A DNA stretch of 64,000 nucleotides from Terriglobus saanensis SP1PR4. GTDB taxonomy: Bacteria > Acidobacteriota > Terriglobia > Terriglobales > Acidobacteriaceae. Position 1 is the first letter of the stretch; each line of letters opens with the position of its first letter. Where the stretch lies: assembly GCF_000179915.2 (NCBI RefSeq), contig NC_014963.1, positions 3,596,001-3,660,000 of the forward strand. The letters run 5' to 3'. This document shows positions 8,644-16,706 of the stretch, piece after piece. The notes beneath the pieces were generated by a model that saw nothing but the letters and a program-made list of their open reading frames with translations, did no database searches and was not told the origin of the DNA. A program made the translations under genes and the position numbers.

Positions 8644-10222
8644 GTAGTTCCACCGGACCAGTGCTCTTCTTGCTGCGTATCAACAGTGGAATGGGTGCGG
8701 CCAAGAACGATGCAACCGCAAGAACCCAGAAGATGTCGATGTAGGAAAGCATCATCGCCTGCTGCTCCACGACACGAGCAACCAGCGCAATTGCGCCCAC
8801 CTTCGCATCGACATATGACCAACCGTGCTGAACCAGTAACTGCGTGTTGGAACTCATGACGGCGCGATTGGCCAGGTCCGCCGGAGTCAGATGGCTCACC
8901 ATCATGCTTTGGTGCGTTTGGACGCGTCGGGCTAACATTGCCGCAGCCATGGAAACACCAAAGCTGGCTCCCATGTTTCTACCGAGGTTGAGTAGACCGC
9001 TCCCGCTTGTTATCTTCGTCTTGACCAGAAATCCGTAGGCCATTACGTTGATCGGAATCATCAGGAAAACGACGCTCACGATCTCGAAGATGCGTGTTCC
9101 CAGTACCCTGCCAAAGGGAACATGAAGATTTGAGTGGACCAAAATCAAACAGACTACGCCGTGCATCAGAAAACCCAGCACGATCATGTAGCGAGGCGTC
9201 ATCCGCTTGATGAGAAGTGGCATCGCCGGCATGAATACAAAAAACACGAGTGCACCTGGCGATAGGGCGAGACCCGCCGATGTCGCTGTCCACCCCAGCA
9301 TCTGCTGGCAGAACAGCGGCTGCAGATAGGTCACGGCGTAGAAGACGAAGCCAAAGACTAGCATTGCGAATACCGAAAGCGAGAAGTTTTTGTTCGCGAG
9401 AAGGCGCAGGTCCACTACAGGATGGGAATGGGTTAATTCCCATCCCACAAACGCGATAAGCGACACCACCGAGAGGATCGAAAACGTGGTGATGGTGATC
9501 GATCCGAACCAATCAAGTACCTGACCGCGATCAATCACGAATTGCAGAGACCCCAGCCCCACGGCAAGAAACGTCAACCCCTGGTAATCGAACTTCCTGC
9601 TACGTGGTGCAAATCGCTCGATATGTGGGGGATCCTGAATGAGACGTGAGTTTGCGACGAAGGCGAAGATGCCGATCGGAATGTTGATGAAGAAGATCCA
9701 ACGCCAACTGTAGTTGTCGGTGAGCCAACCGCCCGCGATAGGCCCAATGGCCGGCGCAACCGTCGCCACAACGGCGAACAGCGATTGCGCCGTACTCTTC
9801 TTTTCCGGTGGGAAAGCGTCCATGAGAATCGCCTGGGAGAGAGGTTGAAGCCCTCCTCCACCGAGCCCCTGAAGCACTCTAAAGAACACCAAAAAGCCAA
9901 GCGATGGCGCCAGACCGCAAAGAGCCGAGGCAATCGTGAAGATTACGACGCTCCAGAGGTAATAGTTCTTACGGCCGAGCAGGCCAGTAAGGTAACCGCT
10001 GAGCGGTAGCACGATTACGTTCGCCACAAGGTAGGACGTGAGCACATACGTTGCCTCGTCAACGCTTGAGGATAGATCGCCGGCAATATGTTCCACTGCC
10101 ACATTCACGATCGTGGTGTCCAGAAACTCCATGAAGGCGGCGAGCGGCACCGTGGCGGCGAGGAGCCACGGGCTAACGTGTCGCTCTGACGGTCCTGGAA
10201 GTGCTATCGCTGTGGTTGCCAT
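8633..10222 (-). CDS. emrB: MFS drug exporter, DHA2 (EmrB/QacA) family, 14 membrane segments
   Basis: A 529-residue, strongly hydrophobic protein. The DHA2 motifs are visible: LDTTIVNVAVEHIAGDL (motif D1, membrane segment 1), GYLTGLLGRKNYYLWSVV (motif A) and RVLQGLGGGGLQPLSQAIL. In addition TVAPAIGPIAGGWLTDNYSW is the motif C of antiporters. The length and about 14 predicted segments match EmrB, an inner-membrane proton-driven exporter working with EmrA and TolC. ATG at 10222 follows the membrane-fusion gene by 25 bases, consistent with an operon of fusion protein, pump, ferredoxin and channel. Substrates cannot be told from sequence; hydrophobic drugs or uncouplers are typical. Confidence 0.92.
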   Translation of the reverse strand: MATTAIALPGPSERHVSPWLLAATVPLAAFMEFLDTTIVNVAVEHIAGDLSSSVDEATYVLTSYLVANVIVLPLSGYLTGLLGRKNYYLWSVVIFTIASALCGLAPSLGFLVFFRVLQGLGGGGLQPLSQAILMDAFPPEKKSTAQSLFAVVATVAPAIGPIAGGWLTDNYSWRWIFFINIPIGIFAFVANSRLIQDPPHIERFAPRSRKFDYQGLTFLAVGLGSLQFVIDRGQVLDWFGSITITTFSILSVVSLIAFVGWELTHSHPVVDLRLLANKNFSLSVFAMLVFGFVFYAVTYLQPLFCQQMLGWTATSAGLALSPGALVFFVFMPAMPLLIKRMTPRYMIVLGFLMHGVVCLILVHSNLHVPFGRVLGTRIFEIVSVVFLMIPINVMAYGFLVKTKITSGSGLLNLGRNMGASFGVSMAAAMLARRVQTHQSMMVSHLTPADLANRAVMSSNTQLLVQHGWSYVDAKVGAIALVARVVEQQAMMLSYIDIFWVLAVASFLAAPIPLLIRSKKSTGPVELHVE

Positions 10223-10247
10223 ATCGGTTCCGATCTCGAATGCCGCT

Positions 10248-11495
10248 TCAGCGGGTGTGAATGGTTACGTCAACATTCGCTCCAACGCTCAGAGCGTTAG
10301 AACTTACAGCCTCTGGATCGAGCGCGATCTTAACCGGAATACGTTGCACAATTTTCACGAAGTTGCCTGTGGCGTTTTCGGGGGGAAGCAGAGAAAGGCG
10401 AGAACCCGTCGCATTGGAGACGGAAGCAACATGCCCAGAGAAGGTCCGTCCCAGTTGATCCACCTTCACCTCGACACGCTCACCACCGTGGACATTGCGG
10501 AGCTGAGTCTCTTTGAAGTTCGCCGTGACCCAAACATCGCGGGTAGGAACCAAGGTGAGGAGGGTTTGACCGGGGGCAACATAGGCACCGGCTTCGACCG
10601 TTCGCCTCGTAACCTTGCCTTCCTGCGGAGCTATGATCTCCGTGTAAGAGACTTGAAGCTTCGCCGCATCGAGGTTCGCATGAGCCGCCAAGACCGCCGC
10701 TTGCATCGCATCGGCGTCTTGGCTACGCATACCGACCTGTCCGCGATTGGTATGCGCTGCGGACAACTGGGCCTGCGCTTGCTGTACACGCGCAGCTGCA
10801 GCTTGCACTATAGCGTCGCTGATCTGAGCTGTTCCCCCTTGAGAGGCCAAACTCTGCTGCGCGGCTTCGAGCTGGCTCTTAGCCATGAGCTCGTCCGCTA
10901 CAAACCGGTCGTACTGTAGGTGGGAGATTTCATGCTTGTCTGCGAGATCCTTCATTCGTGCAAGGTCTGCACGAGTCCGCTCATAGTTGGCCTGTCGGTC
11001 GGCCACGTTTGCCGATATTAAAGAAGTGTCCGCGTGATGCGCTTTCTCGGAGGTGGCACGGGCGCGAGCGTATTCCGCCCTTGCATCCGCAAGGTTTGCC
11101 TCCGCGCCTGCGACGGCGCTGCCGGTTACTCCGGCAGTGAGGGGAACATCACTTAGGGAAGAGGCAGCTTGCGCCTGCGCAACTTTGAGAGCAGCTAAGG
11201 CCTGATCCACACGAACTTGTGCGTCGCGCGGATCAATGCGGGCGATCACCGCTCCCTTATGGACAATCTGGTTGTCATCCACCAGGAGTTCGCTGATATA
11301 GCCGCTGATCTTTGGAGACACCGGGACAAGTCGACCGTCCACTTGAGCATCGTCGGTGCTGACTTGGCCATGCGTGAAGATAAGGTAGAGTCCCAATACA
11401 CCAAGCAGCAGTACTGGCATCGCGAAAACAAGGGTGCGTCGGCCTCGGAATAGGCGAGGCATCTTAGACGAAGCAGCGGTAGATGTTGTTGACAT
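10248..11495 (-). CDS. emrA: EmrA/HlyD-family membrane fusion protein
   Basis: A 415-residue protein with one N-terminal membrane anchor (TLVFAMPVLLLGVLGLYLIF), then a lipoyl half-motif (VDGRLVPVSPKISGYISELL). A long coiled-coil hairpin follows (about residues 100-270, Ala/Gln-rich), then the second lipoyl half (VSYTEIIAPQEGKVTRRTV) and a beta-barrel domain. This is the periplasmic adaptor bridging EmrB and TolC. I chose ATG at 11495 because AGAGGAC sits 7 bases ahead of it; an upstream in-frame ATG at 11519 has no such site. It is the first gene of the efflux operon and is divergent from a LysR gene. Confidence 0.9.
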   Translation of the reverse strand: MSTTSTAASSKMPRLFRGRRTLVFAMPVLLLGVLGLYLIFTHGQVSTDDAQVDGRLVPVSPKISGYISELLVDDNQIVHKGAVIARIDPRDAQVRVDQALAALKVAQAQAASSLSDVPLTAGVTGSAVAGAEANLADARAEYARARATSEKAHHADTSLISANVADRQANYERTRADLARMKDLADKHEISHLQYDRFVADELMAKSQLEAAQQSLASQGGTAQISDAIVQAAAARVQQAQAQLSAAHTNRGQVGMRSQDADAMQAAVLAAHANLDAAKLQVSYTEIIAPQEGKVTRRTVEAGAYVAPGQTLLTLVPTRDVWVTANFKETQLRNVHGGERVEVKVDQLGRTFSGHVASVSNATGSRLSLLPPENATGNFVKIVQRIPVKIALDPEAVSSNALSVGANVDVTIHTR

Positions 11496-11596
11496 TCGAA
11501 TCGTCCTCTTGGACAGCATCGTCGCTGTCTAGAAGAACGATAAGTCTTAGGCGTTAATTACAAAATGGTCTCGCGGTAAATGTATACTTGCGTTCT
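11496..11596. promoter_or_regulatory. Divergent promoter region between emrA-like operon and LysR gene
   Basis: About 100 bases separate the two divergent starts and are AT-richer than their surroundings (near 11535-11590: GCGTTAATTACAAAATGG, GGTAAATGTATACTTG). LysR regulators normally bind between themselves and a divergent target, so this is the expected control site for the efflux operon. No box was defined with certainty. Confidence 0.45.
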
Positions 11597-12511
11597 ATGC
11601 AATCCACCGATATGAACCTACTACTTGCGCTGGATGTTCTATTGAGGGAAGAGAGCGTGACCATCGCAGGAGAAAGGATGGGCTTGAGCGCCCCGGCGAT
11701 GAGCCGAACGCTCTTACGGGCCCGCAAGCTAATGGGCGATCCGATTCTTGTTCGGGCAGGCAGGCGCCTTGTACCTACGCCCAAAGCGCTTGAGTTGAAA
11801 GCACGCATCCAGGCTTTAGCAGATGAGGCCCGTTCCATCGTCCACTCAGGACCGACTGCCTCACTTGCCGACATGAGACGAACTTTTACTATTCGTGCCG
11901 ACGAATCATTCGCGGGCGCGTTCGCAACCAAAATCTTGGATCGGCTAAATGAAAAGGCTCCGCAGATGAATGTGCGCTTCCTCGCTAGACCAGACGAAAG
12001 TGTAGAACCGTTACGCGAAGGAAGCGTCGACCTCGACATCGTCTCAAGGAGTATGGCTGGACCCGAGATCAAGGTGCAGATGCTAGATCAAGTGAAGTTC
12101 GTCGGTGCGGTGAGGGCTGGCCATGTTCTTGCGCGAGAAAAGATTACAGCCGCGAAGTTCGCTTGTCACAAACACATCTCCTCGGGTCGGATGGGCAAAC
12201 CGCGAGGTCCGATCGATTTTGAACTTGAAAAACTAGGCTTGAGTAGAACGATCGGCCTTTGGGTTCCGTCGTTCTTTTCAGCTTTAGTAGCAGCTGCAAC
12301 CTCGGATTTGGTCGCCGCTGTGCCACGATACTTTACTTCTTCTGCAGTTTCGCTGTTTGGACTCCATACCTTCCGCATACCCTTAAACCTGGAACCCGTT
12401 ACGATCTTTCAGGTATGGCACCCGCGATCAGATGCCGATCCTGCGCATCGACTCCTTCGCGAATGTGTTCGCGGCGCCTTCAAGGAAAAGAGCCTCGCCT
12501 TTGGGAGATAG
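11597..12511 (+). CDS. LysR-family transcriptional regulator
   Basis: About 304 residues from ATG at 11597; a TTG three codons earlier is possible. The N-terminal winged helix-turn-helix reads DMNLLLALDVLLREESVTIA then ERMGLSAPAMSRTLLRARKL, as in LysR/NodD-type proteins. A periplasmic-binding-like effector domain follows from about residue 95 (RRTFTIRADESFAGAFATKI). A central part, FVGAVRAGHVLAREKITAAK, fits the second half of that domain. It is divergent from the emrA-like operon and probably controls it in response to a small effector, possibly a pump substrate. Confidence 0.88.
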   Translation: MQSTDMNLLLALDVLLREESVTIAGERMGLSAPAMSRTLLRARKLMGDPILVRAGRRLVPTPKALELKARIQALADEARSIVHSGPTASLADMRRTFTIRADESFAGAFATKILDRLNEKAPQMNVRFLARPDESVEPLREGSVDLDIVSRSMAGPEIKVQMLDQVKFVGAVRAGHVLAREKITAAKFACHKHISSGRMGKPRGPIDFELEKLGLSRTIGLWVPSFFSALVAAATSDLVAAVPRYFTSSAVSLFGLHTFRIPLNLEPVTIFQVWHPRSDADPAHRLLRECVRGAFKEKSLAFGR

Positions 12512-12662
12512 GGCAGCCGAAGCACAGTCATCAGAGCAATCGCCACTTTGGGACGAAGATACATTGGCCAGAAACATAATGGTCTGCTCGCGAACCCCGC
12601 CTCCGGGTATCAAACCGGCTATCTTAACGGAAATTGACTCTCAAACACTTGGGTCTTCATCG

Positions 12663-13618
12663 ATGATTTTCAATACGCCGCACACACGGCTTCAGGGTGC
12701 CCCTCCGGCGTTTGTCGAACCAGCCACTGCTCCGAACCTCCAGGATGCGCGCGCATGGTGTAAGGCGCTCGCAGAGTCGCATTACGAAAACTTTCACGTC
12801 ACCACTTGGCTTCTGGCTACAAGGATTCGCGTCCACCTTTCTTCGATCTATGCCTATTGCCGTGTGTCCGATGATCTCTCGGACGAGGCAGGCGATCCGC
12901 TTTTGGCCCTTAGTCTTCTCGACGAGTGGGAACAGATGCTTCACGAGATTTATGATTCTCCAGCCTCCGTGAGGCATCCCGTCCTCATTGCACTTGCTGA
13001 GACCATCCATGCGTGTGGTATTCCGCGTGAACCGTTTATCCATCTTCTCGTCAGCTTCCGGAGTGACCAGGCCTCCTAGGGTATAAAGCGCTCGAAAATC
13101 TAGCCGCCTATTCCGACAGTTCCGCGAATCCAGTAGGCCGTCTCGTTCTGTACGTCTCCGGGTATCGAGACCCAGAATTATTAGCTCTGTCAGACAAGAT
13201 TTGCACGGGATTGCAATATGCCAACATGTGGCAGGACGTCGGTGCCGATTTCACGGAACGTGGGCGCATCTATCTTCCTCAAGACGAGATGCGACGTTTT
13301 GGCGTTACGGAAACACAGATCCAAGTCGGGGAGTTTACCCCGGCCTATCGAGAACTGCTTCGCGATCTCACGGGAAGAACACGCGTTCTCTTCGCTGCTG
13401 GAAGGCCCATCGAGAACCGCGTTGACTCAGATCTTGCATCCACCCTTCGACTTTTCCGTTGTGGAGGTGAGGCGATTCTGGACGCCATCGAAGCAATAGA
13501 TTTCAACACTCTCAACAAACGGCCGATTGTTACCAGGGCCACAAGGCTAGGTCTGCTCAGTGGGACTCTGATCAATAGGTTAGCGGCAGCACTTCGCTAC
13601 AAAGGAGTGACTGCCTAA
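12663..13618 (+). pseudogene. hpnC: Squalene/phytoene synthase family (HpnC-like), frameshifted
   Basis: The first part (12663-13079) has ESHYENFHVTTWLLATRIR and the first aspartate-rich motif YCRVSDDLSDE. The frame then stops at TAG 13077. The remainder continues in another frame from about 13080 (YKALENLAAYSDSSANPVGR) through QYANMWQDVGADFTERGRIY, the second aspartate-rich motif, to TAA 13616. Joined, they give an HpnC-type protein of about 315 residues. HpnC works in the hopanoid route from farnesyl diphosphate to squalene. One indel around 13075-13085 separates the two catalytic halves, so this copy is probably inactive unless the break is a sequencing error. Its usual partners HpnD and HpnE are absent. 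Confidence 0.75.
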
Positions 13619-13642
13619 TGATTAAGGACAATTTTCAACTTG

Positions 13643-14377
13643 TCAGCCTCTCTCCCTATGACCGGCTGCCCCAAGTTTCCAATATCCAGCAGCATGAAGC
13701 GCCGAACGGCTCAGTCCTAATTCCGTAAGGAGATATTTGCGGATCGTACGCACCATCGAAGACTCTCCGGCGAGCCAAATCTGACAATCCTCGACCTGGA
13801 GATTTGCTCGCCGAACTTCCTGCTCAAGCTGACCTGTGGTGCCCGGAGAACGATCATGCGCGTGCAGCCAGTTCACTGTAAGATTCGCTCGCGTGGAAAG
13901 AAGCTGCTCGTCGGCTGCGTCAGCTACCTCGATAAAAGCGCTAGCGTCCACACTCTCTGGAAGGGTCGCGAGAATCTCGTTCGCCGCAGGCAGAAAACTG
14001 GGGTCTCCAATGAGAACATACCGATGCTTGCCAAGGTCTACGTCAAAACTAGGGCGGGGTTTGGAGAGGTGCAGAATGTCTCCTGCACGAGCACGCAGTG
14101 CCCAGCCTGAGGCGCATCCAAGATCGCCATGAAGGGCGAAATCTATGGCCATCGTGCCCTTCTCCGCATCGAATGCTCGTATGGTGTAAGCCCTGTTTTG
14201 CTGCTTGTTTCCGGCAGTGGCAGGAAAGAGGATGCTGAGCCACTGACCTGGCTGCTTAACCTCTAGCCGTCGGAATTTCTCATGCGAGAGAGTTACTCGC
14301 CGCATGTGCGGAGTGATGTCTTCAATGCCGATTACAGTGGCTGGAATCATCAAGCCCTTCAATAAATCGAGAAGCAT
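13643..14377 (-). CDS. Siderophore-interacting protein (FAD-dependent ferric-siderophore reductase)
   Basis: A 244-residue protein. N-terminal FAD-binding barrel: ATVIGIEDITPHMRRVTLSH, then RAYTIRAFDAEKGTMAIDFA, the RxYT(I/V)R FAD motif, and an HGDLGCASGWAL loop. C-terminal NAD(P)H-like domain: YVLIGDPSFLPAANEILATL and QIWLAGESSMVRTIRKYLL. This matches ViuB/YqjH-type reductases that free iron from imported siderophores in the cytosol. It is convergent with the HpnC remnant and divergent from an AraC gene, which probably regulates it; tandem repeats lie between the two. Confidence 0.88.
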   Translation of the reverse strand: MLLDLLKGLMIPATVIGIEDITPHMRRVTLSHEKFRRLEVKQPGQWLSILFPATAGNKQQNRAYTIRAFDAEKGTMAIDFALHGDLGCASGWALRARAGDILHLSKPRPSFDVDLGKHRYVLIGDPSFLPAANEILATLPESVDASAFIEVADAADEQLLSTRANLTVNWLHAHDRSPGTTGQLEQEVRRANLQVEDCQIWLAGESSMVRTIRKYLLTELGLSRSALHAAGYWKLGAAGHRERG

Positions 14378-14447
14378 AGTACGTGTCTCCTTTGCTTATG
14401 CTGTCTGTCAGTGCCTCCGCGCGGCACTTCGCCAAATGACAATCACT

Positions 14448-14489
14448 TAAAGCACTTATCAGCCGCAGCTAAAGCACTTATCAGCCGCA
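14448..14489. promoter_or_regulatory. Tandem 20-bp repeats, probable AraC-type operator
   Basis: TAAAGCACTTATCAGCCGCA occurs at 14448-14467 and again, unchanged, at 14470-14489, a period of 22 bases or about two helical turns. AraC-family activators bind pairs of directly repeated half-sites with such spacing. The site lies in the roughly 200-base gap between the divergent siderophore-interacting protein and AraC genes. Confidence 0.6.
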
Positions 14490-14577
14490 TATGCGACCGA
14501 TTCAGTCTGTGTTTAGAATAGCCATAGGCAGTCTAGCGTGCTCCGCGTAATCCGACGCGCTCTACTTCAAAACGGTC

Positions 14578-15360
14578 ATGGCAAAACGGCGTTCGCCTCA
14601 TTTCGTATCTCTGAAGCATGTGCCCCGCTCGCTAGCGGCGATCGCCCATTCTTCCCTTGCTGGAGCAAAGGGTCCGTGGCACACCCACGATCGAGCGCAG
14701 TTCATCTATGCAGCATCCGGCTCGATGAAAGTGAACACCGACCTGGGCTGCTGGATCATTCCTCCCCAGCGGGCCGTCTGGATGCCTGCTGACTATCCTC
14801 ATCAAGTAACCATGATTGGCGCGGTTGAACTCCGGACGGTTTACATCCGGGAGGACCTCTGCCCGTCCCCTGCTCCGAATGTGCCGCGAATGCTTGGGGT
14901 TTCTGCATTCCTCAGAGAACTGGTCTTGCGGCTGATGGAAATGCCAGTCGAATATGACGAGAGTGGTCAGGACGGTCAGATCGTCAAGACCTTCTCGGGC
15001 GAGATCGACTGGACTCCACTCCACCCCGTGAGCCTGCCACCGCTGCATGATCAGCGTTTGCGGGTTGTGGAAGCGGCGTTAACCAAGAACGCCGGCAGCA
15101 CGCGGACGCTGGAAGATTGGGCAACACGGCTCGATTGCTCTCCGCGAACTCTGGCTAGACTCTTCCTGAAGGAAACGGGACTCTCCTTTCATACGTGGAG
15201 AGATCAGATCCGCACCTTCGCGGCACTTCCGATGATGGCAAACGATAGACCGCTTTCAGAGATCGCAGATGAACTCGGCTATGAAACAGCCTGGGCTTTC
15301 ACTGCCATGTTCAAGCGAGTCACGGGTCAATTGCCGAGCCGCTATTTCTCATCCCACTAA
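14578..15360 (+). CDS. AraC-family transcriptional regulator
   Basis: A 260-residue protein. N-terminal cupin-like sensor: HTHDRAQFIYAASGSMKV and IIPPQRAVWMPADYPHQV. C-terminal double helix-turn-helix: TLEDWATRLDCSPRTLARLF as the first, and LSEIADELGYETAWAFTAMF with the AraC family tail RVTGQLPSRYF as the second. It starts at ATG 14578. It is divergent from the siderophore-interacting reductase gene and upstream of the TonB/Piu-like run, so an iron- or siderophore-responsive role is likely but inferred from context only. Confidence 0.88.
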   Translation: MAKRRSPHFVSLKHVPRSLAAIAHSSLAGAKGPWHTHDRAQFIYAASGSMKVNTDLGCWIIPPQRAVWMPADYPHQVTMIGAVELRTVYIREDLCPSPAPNVPRMLGVSAFLRELVLRLMEMPVEYDESGQDGQIVKTFSGEIDWTPLHPVSLPPLHDQRLRVVEAALTKNAGSTRTLEDWATRLDCSPRTLARLFLKETGLSFHTWRDQIRTFAALPMMANDRPLSEIADELGYETAWAFTAMFKRVTGQLPSRYFSSH

Positions 15361-15614
15361 GCAATACATCATTTCCGCTGTGGCAATTCGCCGCGTAAAC
15401 ATATAGCGCAGAGAAGTGCCCCTTAATAACTGCCGTCTCGCCGTCCGAAAAATCTTGCACTAACCGTTTAGCACATCGGCTTTCGCGCTCATTCTGGTCC
15501 GTCCGATAACTGTGATGTCCGATTGGCCGTAGGCACTGTCCAGTGTCACGGAGCATGCCAAATCTTTCCTCGCTAATCTAATCCAGACCCATTCAGTCGT
15601 ATATCGCATCTGCG

Positions 15615-16706
15615 ATGGATCGGAGCAGCGGAGTGCCAAATCGAACTTTTCAGGATACGTGTTCAGTGCCGTCCTCGGACAGCGTACTGATCCCGCCGCG
15701 CTGGGTCGTGCAAATTCGTACGAAGCGAGTCACTACAGACGAACTGCGGGACATGTTGGTCCGGAATCCAAGCGATGCAGCGCGATGGATCGAGACTGCC
15801 GCGAAAGCGGAAATGGTGGCAGCTCAGATTGTATGGGGTCAATTGCTGCTCGACGGGCGTGGCGTCGAACGCGATCCTACAGCCGCATTCGGCTGGTTCC
15901 AAAAAGCTGCCGCACAGGGCAATGTCGAAGCGCGCAACATGGTTGGGCGCTGTTACGAGCAGGGTTGGGGCGTTGCCGTCGATTTCAACCGGGCGACCGA
16001 GTTGTTCGAGAACGCCGCCGTGGCAGGCTATGCGTGGGGGCAAGTCAATTTCGCCCAGATGTTGATGCGCAAGGGTGACGCCGCAAACCGCCCACGATGC
16101 TTTGCGTTGTTCAAGGCGGCAGCCGAAAGTGGAACGAGCAAAGTAAATCTTAAGGCGATGAACTCGCTGGCTCGCTTCCTCGAAGAAGGATGGGCGGGAC
16201 CGCGTGATCTGGCCGGTGCGGCATTTTGGTATCTCAAGGCGGCGCAGCTTGGCGATCACTGGGCGCAATACAATCTCGCCACCATCTTCTTCAGCCAGGG
16301 CCATCACAAAACGGCGGACGAACTGATTCGGAACGCCATCGCGATCAGCGATAACGGGTTTCGTCGGCGCATTGCGCCTCTCCTCTTGGAGCGACCGGAA
16401 CTAATGCTTCGCCAACTTGGCCTAAACGCACTGGAGCGCTGTGCTGCAGGCAACGTGCCAGAAGATCTTTACGCTTATGGGCTGGCCCTCGATCAGGGCG
16501 TTGCGGGTCCCCGCGATTCGCACAAAGCTATCAGGCTGTTCAAGGCAGCGGCGGCCAAGGGAGATGCGCTTGCGTGCGCGCGGCTGAGGCCGCAAGCGCG
16601 CATGGCGCGGTTTTGGCTTCAGCTGCATACACACATCCGCCTCGTCACGACGCGTGTTGCCATTTCCATGTTCCACAACACCAATCCCTCCAAGGAGATT
16701 TCATGA
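15615..16706 (+). CDS. Sel1-like repeat protein of the Fiu/Piu iron locus
   Basis: About 363 residues from ATG 15615; a later ATG at 15753 would also keep all repeats. Several Sel1-type TPR units are visible: GQLLLDGRGVERDPTAAFGW, VGRCYEQGWGVAVDFNRATE, RFLEEGWAGPRDLAGAAFWY and YGLALDQGVAGPRDSHKAIR. Sel1 proteins are scaffolds. In Pseudomonas a Sel1 protein gene lies next to piuA-piuC, as here. The stop overlaps the receptor start (ATGA at 16703-16706), so the two are in one operon. The C-terminal tail after about residue 330 is rich in Arg and His and lacks repeats. Confidence 0.85.
   Translation: MDRSSGVPNRTFQDTCSVPSSDSVLIPPRWVVQIRTKRVTTDELRDMLVRNPSDAARWIETAAKAEMVAAQIVWGQLLLDGRGVERDPTAAFGWFQKAAAQGNVEARNMVGRCYEQGWGVAVDFNRATELFENAAVAGYAWGQVNFAQMLMRKGDAANRPRCFALFKAAAESGTSKVNLKAMNSLARFLEEGWAGPRDLAGAAFWYLKAAQLGDHWAQYNLATIFFSQGHHKTADELIRNAIAISDNGFRRRIAPLLLERPELMLRQLGLNALERCAAGNVPEDLYAYGLALDQGVAGPRDSHKAIRLFKAAAAKGDALACARLRPQARMARFWLQLHTHIRLVTTRVAISMFHNTNPSKEIS

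Noticed and set aside
10038-10919. Long plus-strand ORF of 293 codons
   Set aside because: It lies opposite the emrA- and emrB-like genes and has no protein-like motifs; the minus frames are clearly coding.
12432-12662. Upstream extension of the HpnC-like frame into the LysR gene
   Set aside because: The extra 77 codons overlap the LysR C terminus and match no synthase sequence; ATG 12663 is the better start.
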